A DNA stretch of 64,000 nucleotides from positions 372,001-436,000 of the forward strand of contig CANLPZ010000001.1 of NCBI GenBank assembly GCA_947493145.1, given 5' to 3'. This DNA comes from an uncultured Paracoccaceae bacterium (lineage in GTDB: Bacteria; Pseudomonadota; Alphaproteobacteria; Rhodobacterales; Rhodobacteraceae). Under the pieces are notes generated by a model, which worked only from the letters and a program-made list of their open reading frames with translations, had not been told where the DNA came from and did not search any database. Position 1 is the stretch's first letter. Each line of letters opens with the position of its first letter. The translations under genes and the position numbers were made by a program. Shown piece by piece: positions 38,017 through 48,658 of this stretch.

Positions 38017-40031
38017 TATTCTGCCGCGATCGAACCTTCGTTGCGCGCTTTGGCGTTGGCCGAAAGCTCCGCCATCAACTGCGAGGCCCGTGCAATCGGG
38101 TTGGTCAGATAGAAATCCTTGATCGCGGTGCGGAAAGAGGCTTTGCCCAGCTTGCCAGCCGGCAGTGGCTGCCACTCGTTTTCCACAACCTCGTCCACCG
38201 ACGCCAAATGCGGGTGTGCCGCAACCATGGCTTGACGTAAATCGGCAAGGCTGTCCCAAGGCTGCTGCGCGTCCAATTCGGCGGAAAGCGCGCGCAGGAT
38301 CGCCCAATTTTCCTTGGCGTCGCCAGGTGCGAAGCTTGCACGTAACGCCAGTTGAGGACGCCCTTCGGTGTTCACGAAGAGTGCGCTTTCTTCGGTGTAA
38401 GCAGCAGCAGGCAGGATGATATCGGCGCGATGTGCACCACGATCACCGTGGCTGCCCTGATAGATCACGAACGGACCGTCCTGAATTTCGATCTCATCCG
38501 CCCCGAGGTTGAAGACAACCTCCGCAGCTTCGACTGCTTTGATGCCCGCGTCGTTTGTCGCGTCAACGTCCATCGCACCCACGCGGCCCGCCGCCGTGTG
38601 CAGCACCATGAATTTAGATGACCCTGCAGCAGCGGTCTGCATCGCGGTGCCAAGAACAGCTGCGCCATCGGCTTCTGTCAAAGCACCTTGGCCAACAATC
38701 ATCACACCCCGAACACCGTCTTTATCAGAATGATCCGACTTCGACAGCGCCTCAAGCGCTGCTCGATCATCACCGAGGTGCATGTAGTCGTAGGAAACGT
38801 TGATGGCTTCGCCAATCACGGCGACCTTCGCCCCCTTCAGCCAAGCTTTGCGGATACGTGCGTTTAGTACAGGCGCTTCCACCTCGGGATTGGTCCCGAT
38901 GAGCAGGATCATTTGCGCATCATCGATATCTTCGACAGCGGCCGTGCCGACATAACCGGACCGGTTACCGGAAGGCAACTTGGCACCATCCGTGCGGCAT
39001 TCGACGACACCGCCCTGCCCTTCGATCAATTGCTTGAGGGAGAAAGCGGCCTCGGTGCTGCTTAGGTCCCCCACTAGACCAACCGCTTTCTTGCCCTTCA
39101 TTGCGACCGCGGCAGCTGTCAAAGCCTCTGGCCAGCTCGCTTTGCGCAACTTGCCATTTTCACGAATGTACGGCGTGTCCAAACGTTGGCGGCGCAGGCC
39201 GTCCCAGACGAAACGCGTCTTATCGGAAATCCATTCCTCGTTCACGCCATCATGGTTGCGCGGCAGCATACGCATGACTTCGCGCCCTTTTGTATCGACA
39301 CGGATGTTTGACCCCAGTGCGTCCATCACGTCGATGGTTTCAGTTTTGGTCAACTCCCATGGACGCGCGGTAAAGGCATAGGGTTTGGAAACCAATGCAC
39401 CGACAGGGCACAGATCAATAATATTGCCCTGCAAATTGCTGTCCAAAGTTTCGCCAAGGTAAGATGTGATTTCCGCGTCTTCGCCACGACCTGTTTGGCC
39501 CATTTGGCTGATACCCGCGACTTCGGTCGTGAAACGAACACAGCGCGTACACGAAATACAACGCGTCATATGGGTTTCGACCAACGGACCAAGGTTCAAA
39601 TCCTCAGTCGCCCGTTTGGGTTCGCGGAAACGACTGAAATCAACGCCGTAAGCCATGGCTTGGTCCTGCAAATCACATTCACCGCCTTGGTCGCAGATCG
39701 GACAATCCAACGGGTGGTTGATCAACAAAAATTCCATCACGCCTTCGCGTGCCTTTTTCACCATTGGTGAATTGGTTTTAACAACAGGCGGCTGACCTTC
39801 TGGCCCAGGACGCAAGTCGCGCACCTGCATCGCACAAGATGCGGCAGGTTTTGGCGGACCACCCACAACCTCAACAAGACACATCCGACAGTTGCCAGCG
39901 ATTGTCAGACGCTCATGATAACAAAACCGCGGAATTTCGATTCCCGCCTCTTCGCACGCCTGAATCAAGGTCATTGCGCCGTCGACTTCGATCTCGTTGT
40001 CGTCGATGATAATCTTGCGTAGGTCCGACAT
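38016..40031 (-). CDS. nuoG: NADH-quinone oxidoreductase subunit G
   Basis: Largest peripheral-arm subunit with several iron-sulfur clusters, 671 residues. Seen: [2Fe-2S] ligands in [16 protein letters not shown], the His/Cys cluster N5 ([19 protein letters not shown]) and the CISCTRC [4Fe-4S] motif. The molybdopterin-like domain lacks cofactor ligands as in other NuoG. Length is usual for alphaproteobacteria. Preceded by two secreted-protein genes. Confidence 0.97.
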   Translation of the reverse strand: MSDLRKIIIDDNEIEVDGAMTLIQACEEAGIEIPRFCYHERLTIAGNCRMCLVEVVGGPPKPAASCAMQVRDLRPGPEGQPPVVKTNSPMVKKAREGVMEFLLINHPLDCPICDQGGECDLQDQAMAYGVDFSRFREPKRATEDLNLGPLVETHMTRCISCTRCVRFTTEVAGISQMGQTGRGEDAEITSYLGETLDSNLQGNIIDLCPVGALVSKPYAFTARPWELTKTETIDVMDALGSNIRVDTKGREVMRMLPRNHDGVNEEWISDKTRFVWDGLRRQRLDTPYIRENGKLRKASWPEALTAAAVAMKGKKAVGLVGDLSSTEAAFSLKQLIEGQGGVVECRTDGAKLPSGNRSGYVGTAAVEDIDDAQMILLIGTNPEVEAPVLNARIRKAWLKGAKVAVIGEAINVSYDYMHLGDDRAALEALSKSDHSDKDGVRGVMIVGQGALTEADGAAVLGTAMQTAAAGSSKFMVLHTAAGRVGAMDVDATNDAGIKAVEAAEVVFNLGADEIEIQDGPFVIYQGSHGDRGAHRADIILPAAAYTEESALFVNTEGRPQLALRASFAPGDAKENWAILRALSAELDAQQPWDSLADLRQAMVAAHPHLASVDEVVENEWQPLPAGKLGKASFRTAIKDFYLTNPIARASQLMAELSANAKARNEGSIAAE

Positions 40032-40034
40032 GGC

Positions 40035-40460
40035 TCAGTTCTTTCTCAAATGCTTCCCAACCGCAGTGCGTTCGGAAATCTCTTTTTGACCAAAGGTACA
40101 AAGGGCATTTGCATCATCTGACGCCGATCCATTTGCCTGCATGTAGTCCGCAGCATTGGCTTGAATAAGCGCAACATATTCGGGGCTGCTTAACACCGCT
40201 TGGTCGGCCTCAGTATATCCCATGGTTTCGATGTGCTTTTGGACGTTTTCAACCAATTGAGCAACCCGTTTTGGGCGTGCGTCGATGTTGCTGCATTCTG
40301 TGACCAATTTGGTCACCACATGCGCAGTCAGCATAAGATCATCCAGCAGCGGATCGTCCGTGATGTCCGCTGAAACCCATGTTCCAGACACGGCAAGGGC
40401 CGCCGCACCAACAGTGCAACGGCCCAAGCGTGATATGTTCCCAAAATACTGTTTCGTCAT
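40035..40460 (-). CDS. DUF5333-like secreted two-cysteine protein
   Basis: The 141-residue protein has a signal-like hydrophobic start (RCTVGAAALAVSGTWVSA). The mature part has the motifs ECSNID, GYTEADQAVL, YMQANG and the C-terminal LCTFGQKEIS...GKHL, the same as in the neighbour at 40457-40870. Function unknown. The start overlaps the neighbour's stop by 4 bases and nuoG follows 3 bases later. Part of a set of three paralogues in the nuo operon. Confidence 0.75.
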   Translation of the reverse strand: MTKQYFGNISRLGRCTVGAAALAVSGTWVSADITDDPLLDDLMLTAHVVTKLVTECSNIDARPKRVAQLVENVQKHIETMGYTEADQAVLSSPEYVALIQANAADYMQANGSASDDANALCTFGQKEISERTAVGKHLRKN

Positions 40461-40870
40461 TTTGCCTTTAACAGTCGGCCAGCGGCCGAACCCTTTGCAA
40501 TTTCCGCACGCCCAAGCGCGCAGAAGGTTTCAGATTTGCCCTTAACGACACCGTTTGCCTGCATATATGTGTAGGCGATTCCCAACAGGCGTTTCTTTTC
40601 AGTGTCGCTGTCAGCGTAGGCTTCGATTTCCGCATCCGAATAGCCAAGGCTTTCGGCATATGTTTTTACGTTTTGTACGTAATTATACGCGCGCATCAAA
40701 CGTGGGCTGATGCTGTCACAATTTTTACGGATCTCATCGGCGATCCCAAGCTGCACAAAACTGTCAGAAATTTTCTGAACATCTTTGATTGCTGGTTTTG
40801 CGAATGCGCCTTGGGCGGCAACGATTACAAGGGCTGCGCCAATCACGCCGAATTTAAATACCTTTGACAT
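40457..40870 (-). CDS. DUF5333-type secreted two-cysteine protein
   Basis: The 137-residue protein begins MSKVFKFGVIGAALVIVAAQGAFA, a signal peptide cut after AFA. The mature sequence has NCDSISP, ESLGYSDAEIEAYA, YMQANG and the C-terminal FCALGRAEIAKGSAAGRLL. Two conserved cysteines suggest one disulfide. ATG 40870 has AGGAGAG upstream. Member of a three-gene family with 40035-40460 and 41253-41675. Likely periplasmic; function unknown. Confidence 0.8.
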   Translation of the reverse strand: MSKVFKFGVIGAALVIVAAQGAFAKPAIKDVQKISDSFVQLGIADEIRKNCDSISPRLMRAYNYVQNVKTYAESLGYSDAEIEAYADSDTEKKRLLGIAYTYMQANGVVKGKSETFCALGRAEIAKGSAAGRLLKAK

Positions 40871-41019
40871 CTCCACTACTCTCCTTGGATCACGTGTCAT
40901 TTGCTGCACAGTACCCTGCGCGTCATGACCAAAGAGATGGGAATTATCCGCATTGTTATTCAATATCGCGGTCGTGTTAGACGTTTTCGAGCGCGGTTTT
41001 CCGCTTCTTTTCAATGGGA

Positions 41020-41256
41020 TCATCGGCGACGCTCCCGTCCGGGCGAAACGCCACGCGAAGCTTTGCGCAAAAAGGCGAGCGTCATCAAAACACCAACAAA
41101 AGCCAAAGCCGCAGCCGGTGCGTACACCCAATTCGGCGCAATCCCAGACTGCGCCGCTTTATGTGTATACCAAACGGGCACGCCGCATACGGCAACGGTC
41201 GCCACGGCAGTGCCAAGGCTTACAAGACCATCCCATATGTTACGTGCGAAACTCAT
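41020..41256 (-). CDS. Small two-helix membrane protein in the nuo operon
   Basis: The 78-residue protein has two hydrophobic segments (about 12-28 and 44-62) and a strongly basic C-terminus (RKASRGVSPGRERRR). It overlaps the upstream lipoprotein gene by 4 bases (ATGA). I do not recognise a family. Some 150 bases separate it from the next gene, 40457-40870, with a perfect GCGG-AAAA-CCGC hairpin in that gap but no T-run on this strand. Confidence 0.7.
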   Translation of the reverse strand: MSFARNIWDGLVSLGTAVATVAVCGVPVWYTHKAAQSGIAPNWVYAPAAALAFVGVLMTLAFLRKASRGVSPGRERRR

Positions 41257-41675
41257 CGTTTTAGCAACAACGCCCCGATTTCTGATTTCGCTTGGATTTC
41301 TTTCATCCCAAGCGCACAGGTTTCGTTTTTGGTTACCAATGTAAGATCATTGTCTGCTGCGAACTGAATACCGGCTTTAGCAGCAGCAGTTTCCAATTCA
41401 ATAGAATCGGCCATCGCCGAAATTTGGCTTTCTGTGTACCCCTGCTCGATCAGTTTCGCGATCACCGCAAAAATTTGTTTATCGAAGACAGGATCATTAA
41501 ATTTCAATGTACTGCAATTGTCCGCAATCAGTTCCGCAGGCACAGTCGCAACGGTCAACGCTTCCAATTCAGGTGCCAAAGCGACGGGTTTGGACGCTGT
41601 CTGTTCCTCGACACACGCCGAAAGAACCGCTGCAGCGGAAGCAAAAAGTACAAATTTTAGAGTTGAAAGGGCCAC
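41253..41675 (-). CDS. DUF5333-like lipoprotein in the nuo operon
   Basis: The 140-residue protein starts at GTG 41675, with AGGA 7 bases upstream; the longer frame reaches back into nuoF. The N-terminus LFASAAAVLSAC carries a lipobox (Cys21). The mature part repeats the paralogue pattern: DNCSTLK, GYTESQISAMAD, and the C-terminal TCALGMKEI...GALLLK. It lies 13 bases after nuoF. Third member of the family, differing from the others by lipid anchoring. Function unknown. Confidence 0.78.
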   Translation of the reverse strand: MALSTLKFVLFASAAAVLSACVEEQTASKPVALAPELEALTVATVPAELIADNCSTLKFNDPVFDKQIFAVIAKLIEQGYTESQISAMADSIELETAAAKAGIQFAADNDLTLVTKNETCALGMKEIQAKSEIGALLLKR

Positions 41676-41688
41676 ATTAAATTCCTGA

Positions 41689-42975
41689 CTATTCGGCCGC
41701 AATCGCGCCGCGTTTGTGTTTAATTCTGTCTTCGATTTCATCGCGGAAATTGCGGATTAAGCCTTGGATCGGCCACGCAGCCGCATCGCCAAGCGCACAA
41801 ATTGTGTGGCCTTCGACCTGTTTGGTCACGTCCCAAAGCATATCGATCTCTTCGGGCTCTGCTTCACCAGATACAAGACGTTCCATAACGCGCATCATCC
41901 AGCCTGTGCCTTCGCGACATGGAGTGCACTGCCCACAGCTTTCGTGTTTGTAGAACTTTGCCAAACGCCAGATGGCTTTGATAATGTCGGTCTGTTTGTC
42001 CATCACGATGACCGCTGCGGTCCCAAGTCCGGACCCAAGCTCGCCGCGCAGGTAATCAAAATCCATGATCGCATCGCGCATGTTTTCACCGCGCACACAA
42101 GGGACAGACGATCCACCTGGAATAACCGCCTTGAGGTTATCCCAGCCGCCACGAATACCACCGCAGTGCTTTTCGATCAGTTCTTCAAACGAAATCGACA
42201 TTGCCTCCTCAACAACACAAGGGTTGTTAACATGGCCTGAGATGGCGAACAGTTTGGTCCCATGGTTGTTTTCGCGACCGAAGCCTTTGAACCAATCCCC
42301 GCCGCGACGCAGGATTGTTGGGACAACGGCAATGGATTCCACATTGTTCACAGTTGTCGGACACCCATACAGTCCAGCCCCCGCAGGGAATGGCGGCTTC
42401 ATACGCGGCATGCCTTTTTTACCTTCAAGGCTTTCCAGCAACGCGGTTTCCTCACCACAGATATAGGCCCCTGCCCCATGGTGTAGGTAGATATCAAAAT
42501 CCCAACCGGATTTGGCAGCATTCTTGCCAACCAGACCGGCATCGTAAGCCTCGTCAATCGCGGCTTGCAACGCTTCGCGTTCGCGAATGTATTCGCCACG
42601 GATGTAGATATAACAAGCGTTGGCATTCATCGCGAAGCTGGCAATCAAGCACCCTTCGATCAACGTATGTGGATCATGGCGCATGATTTCGCGGTCTTTA
42701 CATGTGCCCGGTTCGGATTCATCGGCGTTCACAACCAAATACGCCGGACGCCCATCGCTTTCTTTTGGCATAAAGGACCATTTAAGGCCGGTCGGGAAAC
42801 CCGCGCCGCCACGACCACGCAATCCCGATGCTTTCATCTCGTCGATGATCCAATCGCGACCCTTTTTGATGATCTTGGCCGTGCCATCCCAATGGCCGCG
42901 GGCTTTTGCACCTTTCAATGTCCGGTCATGCATCCCGTACAAATTGGTAAAGATACGATCCTGATCCTTGAGCAT
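41689..42975 (-). CDS. nuoF: NADH-quinone oxidoreductase subunit F
   Basis: NADH-binding flavoprotein of complex I, 428 residues. Seen: [14 protein letters not shown] and the NADH/FMN segment [34 protein letters not shown], and the [4Fe-4S] ligands in [11 protein letters not shown] with the distant [10 protein letters not shown]. Eleven bases after the DUF5337 gene. Confidence 0.98.
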   Translation of the reverse strand: MLKDQDRIFTNLYGMHDRTLKGAKARGHWDGTAKIIKKGRDWIIDEMKASGLRGRGGAGFPTGLKWSFMPKESDGRPAYLVVNADESEPGTCKDREIMRHDPHTLIEGCLIASFAMNANACYIYIRGEYIREREALQAAIDEAYDAGLVGKNAAKSGWDFDIYLHHGAGAYICGEETALLESLEGKKGMPRMKPPFPAGAGLYGCPTTVNNVESIAVVPTILRRGGDWFKGFGRENNHGTKLFAISGHVNNPCVVEEAMSISFEELIEKHCGGIRGGWDNLKAVIPGGSSVPCVRGENMRDAIMDFDYLRGELGSGLGTAAVIVMDKQTDIIKAIWRLAKFYKHESCGQCTPCREGTGWMMRVMERLVSGEAEPEEIDMLWDVTKQVEGHTICALGDAAAWPIQGLIRNFRDEIEDRIKHKRGAIAAE

Positions 42976-42986
42976 CGGCTCACCCT

Positions 42987-43196
42987 TTAGTCCTTCTGGC
43001 GGTTTCGCCAGATGTTAAATGTCATCCACAATGCCCAGCCAAATCCGGCTAAAGCAAACAGATCAAACAACGCGATGGTCCGGTTTGACCATCCGAAATA
43101 CGATCCCAGTGCGGTTGCTCCGATCCAAAAAATCCCCGTCCCAGCCATCACCAACGCTGCGCGTCTTCCATCGGCCGTTTGGGTTTTCTTTGACAT
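42987..43196 (-). CDS. DUF5337-type small membrane protein
   Basis: The 69-residue protein from ATG 43196 has two hydrophobic helices ([22 protein letters not shown] and [20 protein letters not shown]) and a basic tail. It matches the DUF5337 pattern seen just upstream of nuoF in Rhodobacteraceae. Function unknown; probably an accessory complex I membrane protein. GGAGGC precedes the start region. Confidence 0.8.
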   Translation of the reverse strand: MSKKTQTADGRRAALVMAGTGIFWIGATALGSYFGWSNRTIALFDLFALAGFGWALWMTFNIWRNRQKD

Positions 43197-43216
43197 CGGA
43201 GCCTCCAAGTCTTGGA

Positions 43217-43243
43217 CATTGCCCCGAACATATCAGGGCAATG
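43217..43243 (-). other. Intercistronic hairpin in the nuo operon
   Basis: An 8-bp perfect inverted repeat, CATTGCCC / GGGCAATG, with an 11-base loop, immediately after the stop of the 43247 gene and just before the DUF5337 ribosome-binding site. There is no T-run on the minus strand, so it is more likely an mRNA stability or processing hairpin than a terminator. Confidence 0.55.
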
Positions 43244-43246
43244 TAC

Positions 43247-44296
43247 TTATTTCTTTTTCATCAGGGACTTGGCCTGTTTGATCCATTCGTCGCGTTCAAT
43301 ACGACCTTTGAATTTCAAACGGCTATCGACCCATTCGATTTCCTTTTTGCGCCATCCCGCAACCTGATCGAAATGATAGAACCCCATTTCGTTCAATGTC
43401 TGTTCCAGCTTTGGCCCAACACCTGTGATCTGCTTCAGATCGTCAGCACCGCTTGCGCGCGCTTTTTTCAGCGTTTCAGGTTTGCCATCCTTTGCAACAG
43501 GCTTACGTGCCGGTTTTGCTGCGGCTTTGGTTGCAGTCGCTGTTTTCGCCGCCGTCGATTTTGCCGCCGATTTTGTCTTTGCAGCCGCTTTGGTCGCCGT
43601 AGTTTTTGCAGCGCCCGTCGCCTTGGCCGCGGTTGATTTCGCAGATGATGCAGCTTTCTTAGATGTTGTTGTCGCTTTCGAAGTCGTCGATTTGGCAGCT
43701 GTTTTCGCTTTGGTTGCGGTTGTCTTTGCCGTTTTTGCAGCACCTGACGTGGCTTTCGCAGCGGTCGACTTCGCTTTACCAGCAGTCGAAGACGCAGCTT
43801 TTCCGGCCTTCGCGGCGGTCGATTTCGCCGTTGATGTCGCAGCCTTTGCTGTGTTCTTTGCAACATCAGCCGTTGCGCTCGCTGCTGATTTTGCTGTGTT
43901 CGCAGTCGCCTTTGCAGCCGATCCCGCCGCATCGCCAGCCGCGCTTACAGCATCACCAGCTGTATCCGCTGCAGCACTCGCCGCTTTCTTGCCAGACGCG
44001 GCCAATCCTGCGGCCGCCCCAACGCCCGCTGTCGCAACCGCGGCACCTGCGGCGCCTGCCGCTTTGGTCGCAGATACCATTGACCCTGTGCCTGTGTCAT
44101 GCGTTTGGCCTTTGCAGAACAATTGGTTCAACAACCAGCCAGAAATCAGCAATGCAATTAAGCCTAAAAGAAGCGCCCAAAGCAGACTTGCATCCGCCAA
44201 CGCTTTTGCAAGTACCGCGACCAAAACGCCAATAGCTAGAGCAATTAACCAGCAACCCGTCGAGCAGCTCAAGCCGCCTTTATTTTCGTTCGTCAT
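43247..44296 (-). CDS. Membrane-anchored histone-H1-like protein with C-terminal helix-hairpin domain
   Basis: The 349 residues have three parts: two hydrophobic helices (about 15-58); a very long Ala/Lys/Thr/Ser-rich stretch (about 75-285) of repeated KAAK/STAAK units like histone H1 tails; and a C-terminal domain (about 287-347) with [25 protein letters not shown] and [12 protein letters not shown]. That domain, helix-hairpin-helix-like in GVGPKL, is nearly identical to the C-terminus of NuoE encoded upstream. Related genes in this lineage are sometimes labelled as a 41 kDa complex I subunit. Function unknown. Confidence 0.8.
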   Translation of the reverse strand: MTNENKGGLSCSTGCWLIALAIGVLVAVLAKALADASLLWALLLGLIALLISGWLLNQLFCKGQTHDTGTGSMVSATKAAGAAGAAVATAGVGAAAGLAASGKKAASAAADTAGDAVSAAGDAAGSAAKATANTAKSAASATADVAKNTAKAATSTAKSTAAKAGKAASSTAGKAKSTAAKATSGAAKTAKTTATKAKTAAKSTTSKATTTSKKAASSAKSTAAKATGAAKTTATKAAAKTKSAAKSTAAKTATATKAAAKPARKPVAKDGKPETLKKARASGADDLKQITGVGPKLEQTLNEMGFYHFDQVAGWRKKEIEWVDSRLKFKGRIERDEWIKQAKSLMKKK

Positions 44297-44463
44297 TGTT
44301 TAAGTTCCCTCTGTTGGTAGGAGTGGTTATCGCAGCATGACGCCACAACAACCGACCGCATTTGCTGTTTTTCGCTATTTTTGCGGTCATAAACGCCCCG
44401 AACCAATTCGAGCATAAGGATGCCAAAGGCACCAAAGGTCAGAGCAGTTAAGTAAACACTCAT
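44293..44463 (-). CDS. Short membrane protein between nuoE and the H1-like gene
   Basis: A 56-residue protein starts MSVYLTALTFGAFGILMLEL: one membrane helix, then a charged VYDRKNSEKQQ region. It has AAGGAT 7 bases before ATG 44463 and ends in an ATGA overlap with the 43247-44296 gene, so it is a coupled gene, though shorter than usual annotation cut-offs. Family unknown to me. Confidence 0.65.
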   Translation of the reverse strand: MSVYLTALTFGAFGILMLELVRGVYDRKNSEKQQMRSVVVASCCDNHSYQQRELKQ

Positions 44464-44467
44464 CGTG

Positions 44468-45547
44468 TTATCCTTTTGCCAATTTCTTGGCTTGTTTGAT
44501 CCATTCGTCGCGTTCGATGCGACCTTTGAATTTCAAATTATCGTCGACCCAAGCGATTTCCGCTTTGGTCCATTTGGCGATCTGATCAAAATGCCAGAAC
44601 CCTAATGTGTTCAATGTTTGCTCAAGCTTGGGTCCAACGCCAGAAATTAATTTCAAATCATCAGCCCCCGCTTTGCGCGGTGCTTTCATGGTCCGTGGTT
44701 TTGTCGGACCTTTTGATTTGGGTTTCGCAGGGGCTTTGGCTGCTGGTGTCGCAGTTTTGGCTTTTGTCGTTTTGGGCGACGCGGCCGGTGTTGTCGTTTT
44801 CTTTGCAGCTGATTTTTTCGCTGCCGGTTTTTTCGTTGTCTTACCCTGCCAAGGCATCAGCAATGGAACTTCGGTTCCGTCGATACGTTTCACCGTGTCG
44901 CCAATATCCGTCGCCAACTGAACCGATGCATTATACTGGGTTTTACCACTGTCGTATTCGGTCAGGCTTGTCAGCCCAGCCAAAGGTTCAGCCGCATAGC
45001 GACCGTTTTGCGGACCCGGAACAGGAACCTGTCCAGCCTTCAATTCGTCAATAATTTCACCCAAACGCGCCGCGGTAAGGTTTTCGTAATAGTCTTTCCC
45101 AATTTGCGCCATCGGTGCATTTGCACAGGCACCAAGACATTCGACTTCTTCCCAGCTGAATTTTCCATCGGCGGAAATCTCATGGGCGTTCTTTGCGATC
45201 TTGTCCTGACAGACGGCGACCAAATCCTCGGCCCCGCAAATCATACACGACGTCGTGCCACAAATCTGAATATGCGCAACGGTTCCAACGGGTTGTAGTT
45301 GGAACATAAAGTAGAAAGACGCGACTTCGAACCCACGGATATAGGCCATGTCGAGCATATCGCAGACAGATTCAATCGCTGGGCGGGTCAACCACCCCTC
45401 TTGCTCTTGCGCGCGCCAAAGCAATGGGATGATCGCCGAGGCCTGACGCCCTACGGGATATTTCGTGATTTGCCCCTCGGCCCATTTCTGGTTCTCAGGC
45501 GTGAACGCAAAGGATGCGGGTTGTTCTTTATGAAGACGGCGTAGCAT
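44468..45547 (-). CDS. nuoE: NADH-quinone oxidoreductase subunit E with long C-terminal extension
   Basis: The [2Fe-2S] subunit of the NADH-oxidising module. The conserved core (about 1-185) has ligands in [13 protein letters not shown] and [14 protein letters not shown]. The remainder is unusual: a Lys/Ala/Pro/Thr-rich linker (about 235-290) and a C-terminal helix-hairpin domain (about 295-357) with [15 protein letters not shown] and [14 protein letters not shown], shared with the 43247 gene. At 359 residues it is about twice a standard NuoE. Overlaps the nuoD stop by one base. Confidence 0.95.
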   Translation of the reverse strand: MLRRLHKEQPASFAFTPENQKWAEGQITKYPVGRQASAIIPLLWRAQEQEGWLTRPAIESVCDMLDMAYIRGFEVASFYFMFQLQPVGTVAHIQICGTTSCMICGAEDLVAVCQDKIAKNAHEISADGKFSWEEVECLGACANAPMAQIGKDYYENLTAARLGEIIDELKAGQVPVPGPQNGRYAAEPLAGLTSLTEYDSGKTQYNASVQLATDIGDTVKRIDGTEVPLLMPWQGKTTKKPAAKKSAAKKTTTPAASPKTTKAKTATPAAKAPAKPKSKGPTKPRTMKAPRKAGADDLKLISGVGPKLEQTLNTLGFWHFDQIAKWTKAEIAWVDDNLKFKGRIERDEWIKQAKKLAKG

Positions 45548-46782
45548 TAGCGGTCAATCTCCCCAAACACGACGTCCATGGTGCCAATGATCGCGGCGAC
45601 GTCAGCCAATTGGTGGCCTTTACAGATGTAATCCATGGCTTGCAGGTGCAAGAAACCGGGCGCGCGCATGTGGGCGCGGTAGGGTTTGTTGCTGCCGTCG
45701 GCCATCAGGTAGACGCCAAATTCACCCTTTGGTGCCTCGACCGCGGCGTAAACCTCGCCTGCGGGGACGTGGAACCCTTCGGTGTAAAGCTTAAAGTGGT
45801 GGATCAAAGCTTCCATCGAGGTTTTCATGTCAGAGCGTTTTGGCGGAGTCAGTTTCCCACGGGCCAAAACATCACCCTTTTCATGGCGCAGCTTTTCGCA
45901 AGCCTGACGGATGATCGAGGTGCTTTCTCGCATTTCCTGCATGCGACACAGGTAACGGTCATAACAATCGCCAGATTTACCAACAGGGATTTGGAAATCA
46001 AATTCGTCGTAGCATTCATAAGGCTGCGCACGGCGCAAATCCCACGCCAAGCCAGAACCGCGCACCATTACGCCAGAGAACCCGTATTCCAAAATGTCCT
46101 CTTCGGTGACCACACCAATATCAACGTTACGCTGTTTAAAGATGCGGTTATCCGTCAACAATCCGTCGATGTCGGCAATGATTTCAGGAAATTCGATGGC
46201 CCATTGATCGATGTCTTCGATCAAATCATCTGGCAAATCCTGATGCACACCACCAGGGCGGAAATAGGCCGCGTGCAAACGGGCCCCACAGGCGCGTTCG
46301 TAGAAAATCATCAGTTTTTCACGCTCTTCAAATCCCCACAGCGGCGGGGTCAGCGCACCAACGTCCAAAGCCTGTGTCGTGATGTTCAACAAGTGGTTCA
46401 GGACACGGCCAATTTCTGAATACAAAACACGGATCAAAGAGGCGCGACGTGGCACCTCTGTGCCCGTTAGCTTTTCAATCGCAAGACACCAAGCGTGTTC
46501 TTGGTTCATTGGCGCCACATAGTCCAACCGATCGAAATACGGCAGATTTTGAAGGTATGTGCGGCTTTCCATCAGCTTTTCCGTACCGCGGTGCAGCAGG
46601 CCGATATGAGGGTCGCAACGTTCAACGATTTCGCCGTCTAATTCCAAAACCAAACGCAGCACACCGTGCGCCGCAGGGTGTTGGGGACCGAAGTTGATGT
46701 TGAAATTGCGGATTTTCTGTTCGCCGGATTCAGCGTCGACTGATCCGTCAGAATATGTGTTTGTTCGGATGTCGCCGTCCAT
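45547..46782 (-). CDS. nuoD: NADH-quinone oxidoreductase subunit D
   Basis: The 49-kDa quinone-site subunit, 411 residues. Seen: [49 protein letters not shown] and the hydrogenase-like C-terminus. ATG 46782 forms TGATG with the stop of the small gene upstream; a GTG one codon earlier is possible. Confidence 0.97.
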   Translation of the reverse strand: MDGDIRTNTYSDGSVDAESGEQKIRNFNINFGPQHPAAHGVLRLVLELDGEIVERCDPHIGLLHRGTEKLMESRTYLQNLPYFDRLDYVAPMNQEHAWCLAIEKLTGTEVPRRASLIRVLYSEIGRVLNHLLNITTQALDVGALTPPLWGFEEREKLMIFYERACGARLHAAYFRPGGVHQDLPDDLIEDIDQWAIEFPEIIADIDGLLTDNRIFKQRNVDIGVVTEEDILEYGFSGVMVRGSGLAWDLRRAQPYECYDEFDFQIPVGKSGDCYDRYLCRMQEMRESTSIIRQACEKLRHEKGDVLARGKLTPPKRSDMKTSMEALIHHFKLYTEGFHVPAGEVYAAVEAPKGEFGVYLMADGSNKPYRAHMRAPGFLHLQAMDYICKGHQLADVAAIIGTMDVVFGEIDR

Positions 46783-46949
46783 CACAATTTCTCCATCTTA
46801 TTCAGCTTGATTGCCATCAGCCATAGTATCACAAGCGGACCAAAAGGAATTAGGGCGGCAAACGCCCAGTAAGGTTTATACCCGAAATGCAGTAGCAATT
46901 TGACCAAAGGGATGGCCGTCAGCACCGCGCTGATGAGATAAAAGATCAT
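46782..46949 (-). CDS. Short two-helix membrane protein between nuoC and nuoD
   Basis: A 55-residue protein starts [20 protein letters not shown], followed by [20 protein letters not shown] and a basic end. Two membrane helices are clear. It overlaps nuoC by 4 bases (ATGA) and its stop shares TGATG with nuoD. Tight coupling on both sides makes it a real gene despite its size. Function unknown. Confidence 0.72.
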   Translation of the reverse strand: MIFYLISAVLTAIPLVKLLLHFGYKPYWAFAALIPFGPLVILWLMAIKLNKMEKL

Positions 46950-47551
46950 TTCGCGGCCTCCTTCTCGTCACCAGGCAGAATGTATTCCGCGCCCTCCCAT
47001 GGGGACATGAAATCGAACTGACGGTATTCTTGCACCAGTGACACAGGTTCATACACCACGCGCTTTTGCGCCTCGTCATAACGCACTTCGGTATAGCCGG
47101 TTGTTGGGAAATCTTTGCGCAATGGATTTCCACGGAATCCATAGTCCGTCAAAATCCGGCGCAAATCGGGGTGCCCTGAAAACAACAGACCAAACATGTC
47201 GAAAATTTCGCGCTCGAACCAATTGGCAGCAGGGAACACTTCAACGATGGACGGAACCATGTCTTCCTCTCGCACGGCGGTTTTCAACCGAATGCGGTGG
47301 TTTTGGTACATGGACAAGAAATGATACACCACGTCGAACCGTTTCGCGCGACTTGGGTGGTCAACGGCCGTGATATCAACCAATGTCGAAAACTTACACG
47401 TCGAGTTGGTTTTCAAGAACTCGACAAAATCGACGATATTGGCCAGCGCCACATTCACGGTGAGCTCGCCAAATTCGATAGACCAATCAACAACACAATC
47501 AGGGCGCTTTGATTGGATAAAGCTGCCAAGTTCGTTCAATGCGTCAGACAT
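46946..47551 (-). CDS. nuoC: NADH-quinone oxidoreductase subunit C
   Basis: Peripheral-arm subunit (30-kDa homologue), 201 residues, with the signature [20 protein letters not shown] and [18 protein letters not shown]. It ends in an ATGA overlap with the 55-residue membrane protein gene. Confidence 0.97.
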   Translation of the reverse strand: MSDALNELGSFIQSKRPDCVVDWSIEFGELTVNVALANIVDFVEFLKTNSTCKFSTLVDITAVDHPSRAKRFDVVYHFLSMYQNHRIRLKTAVREEDMVPSIVEVFPAANWFEREIFDMFGLLFSGHPDLRRILTDYGFRGNPLRKDFPTTGYTEVRYDEAQKRVVYEPVSLVQEYRQFDFMSPWEGAEYILPGDEKEAAK

Positions 47552-47560
47552 ATCGCCCCC

Positions 47561-48450
<890 letters not shown>

Positions 48451-48496
48451 CGTGGCTCCTTTCATGCGTGGTCCGCATGTTGTTTTAGCTGCACGT

Positions 48497-48525
48497 GGTT
48501 TACCCCTGCCCCAATCGAGGGTCAA
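48497..48525 (-). promoter_or_regulatory. Promoter of the nuo operon
   Basis: On the minus strand TTGACC (48520-48525), a 17-base spacer and TAAACC (48497-48502). The spacing is optimal and the start would fall near 48490, about 40 bases upstream of the nuoA start. The remaining 130 bases up to the liu cluster end show no gene. Confidence 0.65.
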
Positions 48526-48658
48526 CAGAACAGGCGATCAAAAACCATTGAAGCGCCCGATAAAAACGTCACATCGCAAGGATCATGGCATTTGGGGAAC
48601 GTCGTTCAATTTTTAATCGCCAGTTTGATGGAATCACATCGACACAAGTGGCGCGCCG

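Noticed and set aside
40871..41019. Separate promoter or RNA gene in the 149-base gap of the nuo operon
   Set aside because: There is a small GCGG-AAAA-CCGC hairpin, but no convincing -35/-10 pair on the minus strand and no tRNA-like fold; left as an unexplained spacer.
43500..44050. Possible tandem-repeat or CRISPR-like array
   Set aside because: The repeated units are codon repeats for Ala/Lys/Thr inside a continuous reading frame; there are no regular spacers.
43425..44303. 292-residue plus-strand frame rich in Val, Ala and Phe, looking like a membrane protein
   Set aside because: It is the exact antisense of the Ala/Lys-rich repeats of the 43247 gene; Lys and Ala codons read as Phe, Val and Ala on the other strand. 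No Shine-Dalgarno or family similarity.
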